A stretch of DNA of 64,000 nt from Eubacteriales bacterium (GTDB lineage: Bacteria; Bacillota; Clostridia; Lachnospirales; Lachnospiraceae). Shown piece by piece: positions 17,337 through 26,078 of this stretch. A program made the translations under genes and the position numbers. Numbering within the stretch: position 1 is the first letter of the stretch; every line of letters begins with the position of its first letter. A model generated the notes under the pieces. That model made no database searches, had not been told where the DNA came from, and saw only the letters and a program-made list of their open reading frames with translations. The stretch covers positions 1-64,000 of the forward strand of contig JAUNPU010000021.1 in NCBI GenBank assembly GCA_030536555.1, given 5' to 3'.

Positions 17337-17601
17337 TTGGACAATTTTGGGGAAATTTCCTGAAAATTGTCCAAAGTCGCTCGGAAACAGACCATTTTGG
17401 CTTGATTTTCTCTGGTTTAAGGCAGTGATTGGACAATAAATGGGCTTTTAGGCTGCTAATTATCCAAAAATCCGGAAATTTTGGATAATAAAGCCCTGAA
17501 ATGCGTGATTATTGTCCAAAACGGCTGCAAACAAGGGCTTTTCAGCGGATATCGGTCTGCGATTGGACAATAAACCGCCGAAAATGCAATTTATTGTCCA
17601 A
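17337..17601. repeat. Array of four TTGGACAAT palindromes, copy 1
   Basis: Four imperfect palindromes of 38-39 bp lie at 17337-17374, 17429-17467, 17481-17519 and 17563-17601. Each starts with TTGG(A)(C/T)AAT and ends with ATT(G/A)TCCAA; the first and last have perfect 12-bp arms. Start-to-start distances are 92, 52 and 82. The right arm of unit 2 and the left arm of unit 3 also pair with each other. A second array with the same order and 92/52 spacing is at 42640-42914. The 568-bp gap between the kinase gene and the AraC gene holds no credible gene. Confidence 0.85.
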
Positions 17602-17713
17602 AATCACGTGCCTGCGTCGCCTGGAACCGGCTGGTTCAGCCAGTGCCGTCCGCTTCTTAGCGTTGCCCAACCGGTGGCATCAGCCCATCCCGCCCTGTTT
17701 CCAGGCATCTCTT

Positions 17714-18700
17714 TCACCCTATCCCGCCCGCCGCATCTGCGCCCGCGGATACCCGGTAGCTTCGCGGCGACATGCCGACATCTTTTCGGAAGATTCGATG
17801 AAAGTAGCTGAAATTGTCATAGCCTACCGCCAGACTGATATCGGTTACGGAGAGCGTGGTTGAGCGCAGGAGAAAGCAGGCCTGGTTCAGCCGCTTTTTT
17901 TGTACCAGGTCGGTGTAGGTGTGACCGGTCAGCCGCTTGATGGTCTTGGAGAGCCAGGTGAATTCGCAGCCCAGATGGTTGGCGAGACTGGTCAGCTCGC
18001 CGTCGCGGTAGTGCTCCTCGATATACTGGAACACATGCATCAGGATTTCCTGCTCGTAGGAATTCGTGCCGGTCTCAATCTTGTCTGTGTGGTTCAGCAG
18101 CTGGAGAAATAAAAGTCCCATGGTGATCTGGTTCATCAGGCGCTTGTTCTGGATATCGTGGGCGATGGTCCAGACCAGATTCTCGATGAGGTTCTGGACC
18201 GGCAGCACCTGGGAGACCTTAAAGTGCAGGTAGGACACGGGAGAGTCGCTGGACTGCAGGCAGCCCACAATGAAGTCCCGCAGCATGTTGTGCTCCGATC
18301 CCAGCATGGACAGAGTCTGATCGAAGAATTCCGGCAGGACGATGAAGTTTACGGCAATATCGTCAAAGCCGGCGGGAAGGATTTCCTGGGTGGCGTGCTG
18401 GTTGAGCAGCAGCAGCTCGCCGGTGTTGAGCACGATCCGGGAATTGTCGATGATGTGGGTGGTCTGACCGGAGCACATGTAGATCATCTCCACGTAGTTG
18501 TGGGTGTGCTTCGGAAAGTGTATAAAACGGGTGTGGGGACGCACCTGAATCAGCTTGCCGTGCTGCAGCATCTTATGGCTGTCGATGACAAATGCGGGGC
18601 TGTCCGAGTAGATGGTCGGGTCGATGGAGGAGGCACCGTCTAACAGCCGCTGCTCCTCTTCGGTAATCTGGCTTAACTGTTCAATCAAAATCGGATTCAT
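17714..18700 (-). CDS. AraC-family regulator, probable activator of the rhamnose operon
   Basis: The 328-residue protein has an N-terminal cupin sugar-binding half (HFPKHTHNYVEMIYMCSGQTTHII) and a C-terminal double HTH. The HTH motifs are SLANHLGCEFTWLSKTIKRLTG and TLSVTDISLAVGYDNFSYFHRIFRKDVG. It is divergent from rhaB with a 139-bp control region, the classical arrangement for a rhamnose-responsive activator like RhaS/RhaR. The ATG at 18700 has AAAGGAGT upstream and is preferred to the longer frame, which would run through its own promoter. The last ~15 residues are Ala/Gly-rich and probably not structured. Confidence 0.85.
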   Translation of the reverse strand: MNPILIEQLSQITEEEQRLLDGASSIDPTIYSDSPAFVIDSHKMLQHGKLIQVRPHTRFIHFPKHTHNYVEMIYMCSGQTTHIIDNSRIVLNTGELLLLNQHATQEILPAGFDDIAVNFIVLPEFFDQTLSMLGSEHNMLRDFIVGCLQSSDSPVSYLHFKVSQVLPVQNLIENLVWTIAHDIQNKRLMNQITMGLLFLQLLNHTDKIETGTNSYEQEILMHVFQYIEEHYRDGELTSLANHLGCEFTWLSKTIKRLTGHTYTDLVQKKRLNQACFLLRSTTLSVTDISLAVGYDNFSYFHRIFRKDVGMSPRSYRVSAGADAAGGIG

Positions 18701-18728
18701 AGGGGACTCCTTTCTCTTTCTTTCCCTC

Positions 18729-18756
18729 AGTATAACACATATTTCATAACCTGCAA
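18729..18756 (-). promoter_or_regulatory. Promoter of the AraC regulator
   Basis: On the minus strand TTGCAG (18756-18751) and TATACT (18734-18729) are separated by 16 bp, with TGTGT before the -10. On the plus strand the adjacent interval 18760-18787 holds a near-palindrome, GGACACTTTT facing AAAAGGTGTTC, that could be the operator. A weak TAAAAT at 18811-18816 may serve rhaB. Confidence 0.65.
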
Positions 18757-18839
18757 ATAAGGACACTTTTTTTCGCAAAAGGTGTTCTTTTTTTCTGCCT
18801 GCATTTCCCGTAAAATGAGACACATAAGGAGGGTTACGC

Positions 18840-20252
18840 ATGGAAACATACTATTTGGCAGTGGATATCGGGGCATCCAGCGGAAGACATATGCTGGGGC
18901 ATCTGGAACAGGGTAAAATGGTTCTGGAGGAGATTTACCGGTTTGAAAACGGAATGAAGAGACAGGACGGAAAGCTTTGCTGGGATGTGAAGGGACTGTT
19001 TCAGGAAATCATGGCGGGAATCAAAGTCTGTAAGGAGATCGGGAAGATTCCGGTGTCCATGGGAATCGATACCTGGGCGGTGGACTATGTGCTGCTGGAC
19101 GGACAGGATCAGATTCTGGGAGACACCTACGGGTACCGGGACAGCCGGACCGGGGGAATGGATGAGGAGGTGTACCGCATCATTCCGGAGGAGAAGCTGT
19201 ATGCAAGGACCGGAATCCAGAAGCAGATATTCAACACCATCTATCAGCTGATGGCGGTGAAGAAGGCGCATCCGGAGTATCTGGAGCAGGCGAAGACATT
19301 TCTGATGCTTCCGGACTACTTTCATTTTCTGCTGACGGGGGAGAAGCGTTCGGAGTACACCAACGCCACCTCCACGCAGCTGGTCAATGCCGGAACCAAT
19401 CAGTGGGACACGGAGCTGATTGAACTGCTGGGATTCAACCGGGAGATGTTTTTGCCGCTCAGCCAGCCGGGCACGGTGGTGGGACATTTCCGGAAGGAGA
19501 TTGCAGAGCAGGTGGGATATGACTGTCAGGTGGTTCTGCCGGCAACCCACGATACCGGATCTGCGGTGATGGCGGTTCCCTGTGTGGAGGAGGACTGTCT
19601 GTATATCAGCTCCGGTACCTGGTCGCTGATGGGCATTGAGAGCCGGAAGGCGATCTGCACGGAGGAGAGCCGGAAGCGGAATTTTACCAACGAGGGCGGC
19701 TATGAGTACCGGTACCGGTATCTGAAAAATATCATGGGCCTTTGGATGATTCAGTCGGTGCGCCATGAGCTGAATGATGCATATTCCTTCGCGCAGCTCT
19801 GTGATCTGGCGGTGGAGAGCCGGGATTTTTCGTCAAGGGTCGATGTCAACGACCAGGCATTTCTGGCTCCGGAGCATATGATCACGGCGATTCAGGATGC
19901 CTGCCGGGCGAGCGGTCAGCCGGTGCCGGAGACGCCGGGACAGCTGGCGGCGGTGATCTATGAGAGCCTTTCGGACAGCTATGCAGAGACGGTTCAGGAG
20001 ATCGAAGGTCTGACGGGAGTCCATTATGATACGATTCACATTGTGGGCGGCGGCTCCAATGCGGACTATCTGAACCGGCTGACGGCGGCAAAGTCCGGGC
20101 GAAAGGTACTTGCAGGTCCGGGCGAGGCGACAGCCATCGGCAACCTGATGGCGCAGATGATTCGGCAGGGCGAACTGCAGGGACTTAAGGCGGCCAGAGC
20201 CTGCGTGCTGGCATCCTTCCCGATCCGGGAATATGGAAGCGAAAACCACTGA
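18840..20252 (+). CDS. rhaB: L-rhamnulokinase
   Basis: The 470-residue FGGY-type sugar kinase phosphorylates L-rhamnulose to rhamnulose-1-phosphate. It opens with AVDIGASSGRHMLG, the ATP-binding phosphate loop with rhamnulokinase-type SSGR. It has MGIDTWAVDYVLLD with the catalytic-base Asp, PATHDTGSAVMAVP, and the adenosine motif IHIVGGGSNADYLN. The start has AAGGAGGG. It is the first gene of rhaB-rhaA-rhaD-rhaM. Its last codons and stop lie within the first unit of a three-copy 41-bp repeat, so the C-terminus may have been altered by that repeat. Confidence 0.96.
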   Translation: METYYLAVDIGASSGRHMLGHLEQGKMVLEEIYRFENGMKRQDGKLCWDVKGLFQEIMAGIKVCKEIGKIPVSMGIDTWAVDYVLLDGQDQILGDTYGYRDSRTGGMDEEVYRIIPEEKLYARTGIQKQIFNTIYQLMAVKKAHPEYLEQAKTFLMLPDYFHFLLTGEKRSEYTNATSTQLVNAGTNQWDTELIELLGFNREMFLPLSQPGTVVGHFRKEIAEQVGYDCQVVLPATHDTGSAVMAVPCVEEDCLYISSGTWSLMGIESRKAICTEESRKRNFTNEGGYEYRYRYLKNIMGLWMIQSVRHELNDAYSFAQLCDLAVESRDFSSRVDVNDQAFLAPEHMITAIQDACRASGQPVPETPGQLAAVIYESLSDSYAETVQEIEGLTGVHYDTIHIVGGGSNADYLNRLTAAKSGRKVLAGPGEATAIGNLMAQMIRQGELQGLKAARACVLASFPIREYGSENH

Positions 20253-20367
20253 GTACAGGGAATCTTGCAGCATGGAAGACAGGAAACCACTGAATGCAGG
20301 GAATCTTGAGGCATGAAAACAGGAAGCCATTGAGTACATGGAATCTTGAAGCATGGAAAACAGGAAA
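20246..20367 (+). repeat. Three tandem 40-41 bp units between rhaB and rhaA
   Basis: Units begin at 20246, 20287 and 20327, each with CCA(C/T)TGA, then GGAATCTTG, GCATG and ACAGGAA. The rhaB stop codon TGA is the one in the first CACTGA. The units are non-coding in the operon direction apart from this. Copy number may vary between strains and affect the distance and folding between rhaB and rhaA. Confidence 0.88.
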
Positions 20368-20408
20368 CATGGAAATGAAAAAATATCAAGAATGATAAGG
20401 AGAAGATT

Positions 20409-21665
20409 ATGAACAGAGCAGAGCGTTATGAGTCCGCAAGAGAGATCTACAAGGCAATCGGTGTGGATACCGATGCGGCAATCGAGAAACTGAAGACCAT
20501 TCCGGTGTCCCTTCACTGCTGGCAGGGAGATGATGTAAAGGGATTTGACCAGGATGGTCCTCTGACCGGCGGTATCCAGACCACCGGCAATTATCCGGGC
20601 AAGGCGAGAACGCCGGAGGAGCTGATGCAGGATATGGAGAAGACCATGAGCCTGATGCCGGGTCGGAAGAAGCTGAACCTGCATGCCTGTTATGCGATTT
20701 TTGAGGATGGAGAGCGGGCAGACCGGGATCAGCTGGAGCCGAAGCATTTTGCAAAATGGGTGGAATTTGCGAAAAAGCATGACATGGGAATCGATTTCAA
20801 CCCGACCTTCTTCTCCCATGAGAAGGTAAAAGATGGTTTGACTCTTTCAAGCCCGGATGAGGAAACCCGCAGATTCTGGATTAATCACGGAAAAGCCTGC
20901 ATCCGCATTTCTGAGTATATGGCAAAAGAGACCGGTATGCCGTGTGTCATGAACATCTGGACCGGCGACGGCTACAAGGATATTCCGGCTGACCGTATGG
21001 GACCGAGAATGCGCTATAAGGATTCCATCGAGCAGATTTTGGCAGAGCCCCATGACAGCAATCTGGTGAAGCCCTGCGTGGAGTCCAAGGTATTTGGAAT
21101 CGGCGTGGAGTCCTACACCGCAGGCTCCGCAGAATTTGCACTGAGCTTCGCGGCAACCCACGAGGGCGTGCTGCCGCTGATGGACAATGGACACTATCAC
21201 CCGACGGAGGTGGTTTCCGACAAGATTCCGGCGCTGCTGTGCTTCTTCCCGGAGATCGCGCTGCACGTGACCCGTCCGGTGCGCTGGGACAGCGATCACG
21301 TAGTGCTGTTCGATGATGAGACCAAGGAGATTGCCAAGGAAATCGTGAGAAATGACGCGCTGGACCGTGTTTACATTGCGCTGGACTACTTTGACGCCAG
21401 CATCAACCGTATTTCCGCCTGGACCGTGGGCTTCCGCAGCTTCCAGAAGGCGCTGCTGTCTGCACTGTGCACCCCGGCTGCAATGTTAAAAGAGCTGCAG
21501 GATGAGAACCGTCTGACGGAGATGATGCTGGAGCAGGAGGAGTTAAAGACCTACCCGCTGGGCGATGTGTGGGCAGAGTACTGCCGTCAGTGCGGCGTGG
21601 CAGCAGACCGGAGCTGGTTTGATGAGGTGAAGGCATACGAGCAGGAAGTACTGCTGAAGAGATAA
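20409..21665 (+). CDS. rhaA: L-rhamnose isomerase
   Basis: The 418-residue enzyme converts L-rhamnose to L-rhamnulose with a divalent metal. Characteristic segments are LHCWQGDDVKGFD near the start, LNLHACYAIF, MGIDFNPTFFSHEKV, MNIWTGDGYKD and MDNGHYHPTEVVSDK, which carry the metal and substrate ligands. Length matches the family. A good AAGGAG site precedes it. It is second in the rha operon, separated from rhaB by the 41-bp repeats. Confidence 0.97.
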   Translation: MNRAERYESAREIYKAIGVDTDAAIEKLKTIPVSLHCWQGDDVKGFDQDGPLTGGIQTTGNYPGKARTPEELMQDMEKTMSLMPGRKKLNLHACYAIFEDGERADRDQLEPKHFAKWVEFAKKHDMGIDFNPTFFSHEKVKDGLTLSSPDEETRRFWINHGKACIRISEYMAKETGMPCVMNIWTGDGYKDIPADRMGPRMRYKDSIEQILAEPHDSNLVKPCVESKVFGIGVESYTAGSAEFALSFAATHEGVLPLMDNGHYHPTEVVSDKIPALLCFFPEIALHVTRPVRWDSDHVVLFDDETKEIAKEIVRNDALDRVYIALDYFDASINRISAWTVGFRSFQKALLSALCTPAAMLKELQDENRLTEMMLEQEELKTYPLGDVWAEYCRQCGVAADRSWFDEVKAYEQEVLLKR

Positions 21666-21694
21666 ATTATTTAAGAAGATGGAGGAAAATAACC

Positions 21695-22519
21695 ATGAGA
21701 TTTTTAGATGCAGAATTCGTACAGGGATTTATTCGTATGGCAAATGACGGCTGGGAGCAGGGATGGCACGAGAGAAACGGCGGCAACCTGTCCTACCGCG
21801 TGAAGAGCGAAGAGGTGGAGAGCGTAAAAGAGAACTTCCAGCCGAAGGAGTGGCAGCCCATCGGTACTACCGTGCCGAAGCTGGCAGGGGAGTATTTTCT
21901 GGTGACCGGAAGCGGCAAGTACTTCCGCAACGTGATCATCAAGCCGGAGGACTCCATCTGCATGATCGAGCTGGATGAGAAGGGCGAGAATTACCGCATC
22001 GTGTGGGGACTGGTAAACGGCGGCAGACCTACCAGTGAGCTGCCGTCCCATCTGATGAACCATGAGGTGAAGATGCTGGCAACGGATGGCAGATACCGCG
22101 TGATCTACCATGCCCACACCACCAATGTGATTGCTCTGACCTTCGTGCTGCCGCTGACCGACGAGGCATTTACCAGAGAGCTGTGGGAGATGGCGACCGA
22201 GTGTCCGGTGGTATTCCCGGGCGGTATCGGCGTGGTGCCGTGGATGGTACCGGGCGGCCGCGAGATCGCAGTGGCAACCAGCGAGCTGATGAAGCAGTAC
22301 GACGTGGCAGTATGGGCACATCACGGCATGTTTGCAGCAGGCGAGGACTTTGATCTGACCTTCGGCCTGATGCACACCGTGGAGAAGTCTGCGGAGATTC
22401 TGGTGAAAATGCTGTCCATGCAGCCGAACAAGCGCCAGACCATCCAGCCGGACGAGTTCCGTCATCTGGCAAAGGATTTCGGCGTGACGCTGCCGGAGAA
22501 GTTCTTATACGAGAAGTAA
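21695..22519 (+). CDS. rhaD: Rhamnulose-1-phosphate aldolase
   Basis: The 274-residue class II aldolase splits rhamnulose-1-phosphate into dihydroxyacetone phosphate and lactaldehyde. WHERNGGNLSYR and VTGSGKYFRN form the phosphate-binding part. YHAHTTNVIAL and WAHHGMF provide the zinc histidines, with a glutamate expected between them. It follows rhaA after 29 bp with an AGATGGAGG site. No lactaldehyde reductase gene or microcompartment gene is present in the window. Confidence 0.96.
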   Translation: MRFLDAEFVQGFIRMANDGWEQGWHERNGGNLSYRVKSEEVESVKENFQPKEWQPIGTTVPKLAGEYFLVTGSGKYFRNVIIKPEDSICMIELDEKGENYRIVWGLVNGGRPTSELPSHLMNHEVKMLATDGRYRVIYHAHTTNVIALTFVLPLTDEAFTRELWEMATECPVVFPGGIGVVPWMVPGGREIAVATSELMKQYDVAVWAHHGMFAAGEDFDLTFGLMHTVEKSAEILVKMLSMQPNKRQTIQPDEFRHLAKDFGVTLPEKFLYEK

Positions 22520-22574
22520 GACGAGGCGGAAAAGGCAGATCTGGAATACAGACAAGGGAAGGAGGAAGACGGAT

Positions 22575-22889
22575 ATGATCAGAAAAACATTTAAGATGTT
22601 TTTATATCCGGGCATGGCAAAGGAATATGAGAAGCGGCATAACATGCTGTGGCCGGAGATGAAGGATATGATTCACGAGTATGGCGGACATAATTATACC
22701 ATTTCCCTGGACGAGGAAACCAATGTGCTGTATGGTTATATCGAGGTGGAGGACGAGGCACGCTGGGCGAAGTCTGCGGATACGGCGATTAACCGGAAGT
22801 GGTGGGATTTCATGGCAGATATCATGGAGACGAACCCGGATAACAGTCCGGTGTGTGTGGATTTGACGCCGGTATTTCATCTGGACTAA
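22575..22889 (+). CDS. rhaM: L-rhamnose mutarotase
   Basis: The 104-residue protein interconverts rhamnose anomers to feed the isomerase. It has the dimeric ferredoxin-like fold residues YEKRHNMLWPEMKDMI, the conserved HNYTISLDEETNVLYGYIEV and NRKWWDFMADIMETNPDNSP. Length is exactly as expected. It is the fourth rha gene, and GH28 starts 6 bp after it, so the pectin enzyme is translated from the same transcript. Confidence 0.95.
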   Translation: MIRKTFKMFLYPGMAKEYEKRHNMLWPEMKDMIHEYGGHNYTISLDEETNVLYGYIEVEDEARWAKSADTAINRKWWDFMADIMETNPDNSPVCVDLTPVFHLD

Positions 22890-22895
22890 GAGGAG

Positions 22896-24224
22896 ATGAT
22901 GAATGTGGTTTATAATGTAAGAGATTACGGAGCGGCAGGAGATGGAAGAACTCTGGATACGGCTGCTATTCAGGCTGCAATTGATGCAGCCGGAGCTCAG
23001 GCATCCAGGGAGAACAAAAGTCTGGTAATCCTTCCGGAGGGAACCTATCTTACCAGTTCCCTGTTCTTAAAGAGTCATATGGAATTTCGCATGGAGCGGG
23101 GGGCTGTGCTTCTGGGAACCACAGAGGAGGAGGCTTATCCGATTCTGCCCAACCGTGTGGCAGGAATAGAAATGGAATGGCCGGTGGGCATCCTGAACAT
23201 TCTGGGACAGCAGGATGTGGCTGTGACCGGTGAGGGTATGATCGACGGTCAGGGCCCCTACTGGTGGAACAAATACTGGGGTGAGGACGGAACCGGCGGC
23301 ATGCGCCGGGAATACGACCCCAGAGGTCTGCGCTGGTGCGTGGACTATGACTGCCGCCGGGTTCGGAATCTGGTGGTGATGGAGTCTCAGAAGATTGAAC
23401 TTAAAGGATTTGGAAGCGTGCGGTCCGGCTTCTGGAATATCCATGTCTGTTACAGTGAACAGGTTCATGTGGACGGTTTGTGGATCCGGGATAATGCGGG
23501 ACCCAGCACCGACGGTATTGATATCGATTCCTCCAGAAATGTACTGGTGGAGAACTGCCGGGTGGCCTGTAACGATGACAGCATCTGTGTGAAGTCGGGG
23601 CGGGATGCAGACGGCCTGCGGGTAAATCGGGTCTGTGAGGATGTGGTAATCCAGAACTGTGAGATTTTAACCGGCTGCGGGGTTACTCTGGGAAGCGAGA
23701 CGTCCGGAGGAATCCGTAATGTGACCATCCGCAACTTAAAGTATCACAATACGGACTGCGGCTTCCGGATCAAGTCTGCCCGGACCAGAGGTGGCGTGAT
23801 GGAAGATATTCTGGTGGAGAATCTGGATATGGTCAATGTACACTATATCTTCAATCTGTGCTTAAACTGGCATCCAGCCTACAGTTACTGCCGGATCCCG
23901 GAGGACTACACCGGGGAGATTCCAAAGCACTGGAAGGTGCTGGCAGAGCAGGTGCCGGAGGAGCAGGGCATTCCTCAGGTGAAGAATCTGACCATCCGCA
24001 ATATCAATGCCTGGAATGAACCGGATTATAAGGGACCTTCCAGAGCCTTTGAAATCGATGCCTTTCCGGAAAAGCCCATGACCGGAATCCGGTTGGAGCA
24101 TGTGAAGATTCAAGCCGGGGAATTTGGCCGGGTGTCCGGTGTGAAGGACTGGCAGTGGGAGGATGTGAATATTTCCATCGCCCACAGAAATGAAGAAGCC
24201 AACGACGTATATGATGTCCGGTAG
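22896..24224 (+). CDS. GH28 polygalacturonase/rhamnogalacturonan hydrolase, cytoplasmic
   Basis: The 442-residue parallel beta-helix enzyme has the GH28 catalytic set: STDGIDID, ACNDDSICVKSG, LGSETSGG in place of the usual GHG, and GFRIKSA. The GSE.SGG variant is seen in exo-acting bacterial members. The start MMNVVYNVRDYGAAGDG is the first beta strand with no signal peptide, so it acts in the cytoplasm on imported oligosaccharides. Fusion to the rha operon suggests removal of galacturonate from rhamnogalacturonan fragments to release rhamnose. A terminator follows at 24274-24320. Confidence 0.9.
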   Translation: MMNVVYNVRDYGAAGDGRTLDTAAIQAAIDAAGAQASRENKSLVILPEGTYLTSSLFLKSHMEFRMERGAVLLGTTEEEAYPILPNRVAGIEMEWPVGILNILGQQDVAVTGEGMIDGQGPYWWNKYWGEDGTGGMRREYDPRGLRWCVDYDCRRVRNLVVMESQKIELKGFGSVRSGFWNIHVCYSEQVHVDGLWIRDNAGPSTDGIDIDSSRNVLVENCRVACNDDSICVKSGRDADGLRVNRVCEDVVIQNCEILTGCGVTLGSETSGGIRNVTIRNLKYHNTDCGFRIKSARTRGGVMEDILVENLDMVNVHYIFNLCLNWHPAYSYCRIPEDYTGEIPKHWKVLAEQVPEEQGIPQVKNLTIRNINAWNEPDYKGPSRAFEIDAFPEKPMTGIRLEHVKIQAGEFGRVSGVKDWQWEDVNISIAHRNEEANDVYDVR

Positions 24225-24273
24225 GACGGTGAAAGGAATACCGGATTTTATCAGAAATGAAGAAAAAAACAGG

Positions 24274-24320
24274 AACTGCCGGGACGGAGTCAGAGAAGCT
24301 TCGCCCCGGCAGTTTTTTTT
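24274..24320 (+). terminator. Rho-independent terminator of the rha-GH28 operon
   Basis: AACTGCCGGG pairs with CCCCGGCAGTT across a 26-nt loop and is followed by eight T. Confidence 0.88.
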
Positions 24321-24353
24321 GTTCACGGATTTTCTGGTCCTTAAAATAAAGGT

Positions 24354-24383
24354 TTGCAGAAGTCACCACAAATAGAGTACAAT
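24354..24383 (+). promoter_or_regulatory. Promoter of the TRAP transporter operon
   Basis: TTGCAG at 24354-24359 and TACAAT at 24378-24383 have an 18-bp spacer. The leader to the dctP start would be about 175 nt; I see no recognisable riboswitch in it. Confidence 0.55.
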
Positions 24384-24564
24384 ATAGTTTGAAAAAGTAG
24401 GACTTACGTCAATCGAGAAGAAGAAATGGGTTTTCTGGTATGTTACATTAAGAATGCAAACAATAACCAAGCATATGCGGGGAAAATAAAGAAAACATGT
24501 GCAGTTTGATGTGATAAATCCGGAGAAAACAAAGAACTGTATGGTAGAAAAGGGGTAAAAGAAC

Positions 24565-25587
24565 ATGAAAAGTTGGAAAAAAACACTCGGAATTGCAGTT
24601 TCCGCAGCCGCTGTTCTGGTGGCGGGCGCTACGTTCTTCTCAGTGGCAGGAACCTCTTCCGGGGACGTGCTGGAGATTCGTCTGGCACATAACCAGGCAA
24701 AGGGATCCGAGATTGCAGCCTCCATTGCAAAGATTTCTGAATTTGCTGCGGAGGATCCAAGCAAGAAGCTGGAGGTTTCCATTTACGCAAGTGGGGTGCT
24801 GGGAACTGAGAAGGAAGAGATCGAGATGGTAAAGGCAGGGGTTCTGGACATGGCGAAGGTCAGCTCCAACACCCTGGGACAGTTTAAAGATGAGTATTCC
24901 ATTTTTGCTGTGCCGTATCTGTTCCAGAGTCAGGAGCATTATTACGATGCCTGCGAGAACAGTGAGAAGATCAAAGAGCTGTTCCAGTCAACGGCGGAGG
25001 ATGGCTACATTGCCATCGGCTACTATGCCAACGGCTCTCGTAACTTCTACTTGAAAGAGGACATTCCCTGTACCGATCCTTCCGTGCTGAAGGGCAAGAA
25101 GATCCGTTCCATGCCAAGTTCCACGTCCATGGACATGATCGAGCTGATGGGCGGTTCACCGGTTCCCATGGCAGGCGGTGAGACCTACAGCGCACTGCAG
25201 CAGGGCATCGTGGACGGCGCGGAGAATACGGAGCTGGTACTTACGGTAGACGGACATCAGGATCTGGTAAAAGCCTACACCTACACGGAGCATCAGTATT
25301 CCCCGGACATCTACATCATCAGCACCAAGACCTGGAACCGGATGAGCGAGGATCAGAGAGAGACCCTGGTTTCTTCCATTCAGAAGGCAAATGAGAACTT
25401 TAAGAGTCTGTACAACGGCATGATGGCGGAGGCCATTGTGGAGGCAGAATCTCACGGGGTACACGTATACAAGGATATCGACAAGACGGCATTTATCGAA
25501 GCGGTACAGCCGGTTCATGAAGCTTACTGTGCAAAGGGCGACAGCTACAAGGCGCTGTACGACGATATTCAGAAATACGCAAAGTAG
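24565..25587 (+). CDS. TRAP transporter substrate-binding protein (DctP family)
   Basis: The 340-residue secreted protein has a signal peptide (SWKKTLGIAVSAAAVLVAGATF). It then shows the DctP pattern: LRLAHNQ-type strand EIRLAHNQAKGS, VLGTEKEEIEMVKAGVLDM, KIRSMPSSTSMDMIELMGGSPVPM and the helix TYSALQQGIVDGAENT. DctP proteins usually bind an organic acid through a conserved arginine; KGKKIRSMP contains the likely one. Position between GH28 and GH105 suggests uronate-containing rhamnogalacturonan oligosaccharides or galacturonate as ligand (inference). It is first in dctP-dctQ-dctM. Confidence 0.93.
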   Translation: MKSWKKTLGIAVSAAAVLVAGATFFSVAGTSSGDVLEIRLAHNQAKGSEIAASIAKISEFAAEDPSKKLEVSIYASGVLGTEKEEIEMVKAGVLDMAKVSSNTLGQFKDEYSIFAVPYLFQSQEHYYDACENSEKIKELFQSTAEDGYIAIGYYANGSRNFYLKEDIPCTDPSVLKGKKIRSMPSSTSMDMIELMGGSPVPMAGGETYSALQQGIVDGAENTELVLTVDGHQDLVKAYTYTEHQYSPDIYIISTKTWNRMSEDQRETLVSSIQKANENFKSLYNGMMAEAIVEAESHGVHVYKDIDKTAFIEAVQPVHEAYCAKGDSYKALYDDIQKYAK

Positions 25588-25610
25588 GAAAGTCAGGAAG
25601 GAGAAGAGAA

Positions 25611-26078
25611 ATGAAAGTACTGGATAAAATTCTGGAGACCGTGCTGGGACTGCTGGTTGCCGTGATGGTAATCGGATGCTTCTGGCAGGTATTCACCCGA
25701 TTCGTAATGAACAATCCGAGTAAATACACGGAAGAGCTGCTGCGCTACCTGCTGATCTGGATGACCATGATGGGTGTGCCGTATGCATACGGAAAGAACC
25801 GTCACCTGTCCATCAATCTGGCAATCAAGTCCTTCAGCGAGAAAGGAAAGCTGATGACCAACATCGGAATCGAGCTGCTGGTTCTGTTCCTGAGCGTGTT
25901 CGTAATGATCATCGGCGGATGGATGGTAACCATGAACTCTGCAGGTCAGATTTCCCCGGCTATGCATATGCCGATGCAGATGTACTATGCATGTGTGCCG
26001 ATCGGCGGTGTGCTGATGGTGTGCTATGGACTGAAGCGTCTGGCAGGATGCATGAAGCAGTGGAAGGAGGTTAAATAA
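25611..26078 (+). CDS. TRAP transporter small permease (DctQ family)
   Basis: The 155-residue protein has four hydrophobic helices. It carries the DctQ signature FWQVFTRFVMNNPSKYTEELLRYLLIWMTMMG followed by YGKNRHLSINL. It pairs with the large permease, whose ATG overlaps its TAA by one base, indicating translational coupling. Confidence 0.92.
   Translation: MKVLDKILETVLGLLVAVMVIGCFWQVFTRFVMNNPSKYTEELLRYLLIWMTMMGVPYAYGKNRHLSINLAIKSFSEKGKLMTNIGIELLVLFLSVFVMIIGGWMVTMNSAGQISPAMHMPMQMYYACVPIGGVLMVCYGLKRLAGCMKQWKEVK

Noticed and set aside
17337..17601. CRISPR array
   Set aside because: Units are palindromes with variable inner sequence and unequal spacing, there are only four, and no cas gene is near.
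17501..17863. Open frames overlapping the palindrome array and the end of the AraC gene
   Set aside because: No ribosome site; the codons cross the repeats and lie antisense to a convincing AraC C-terminus.
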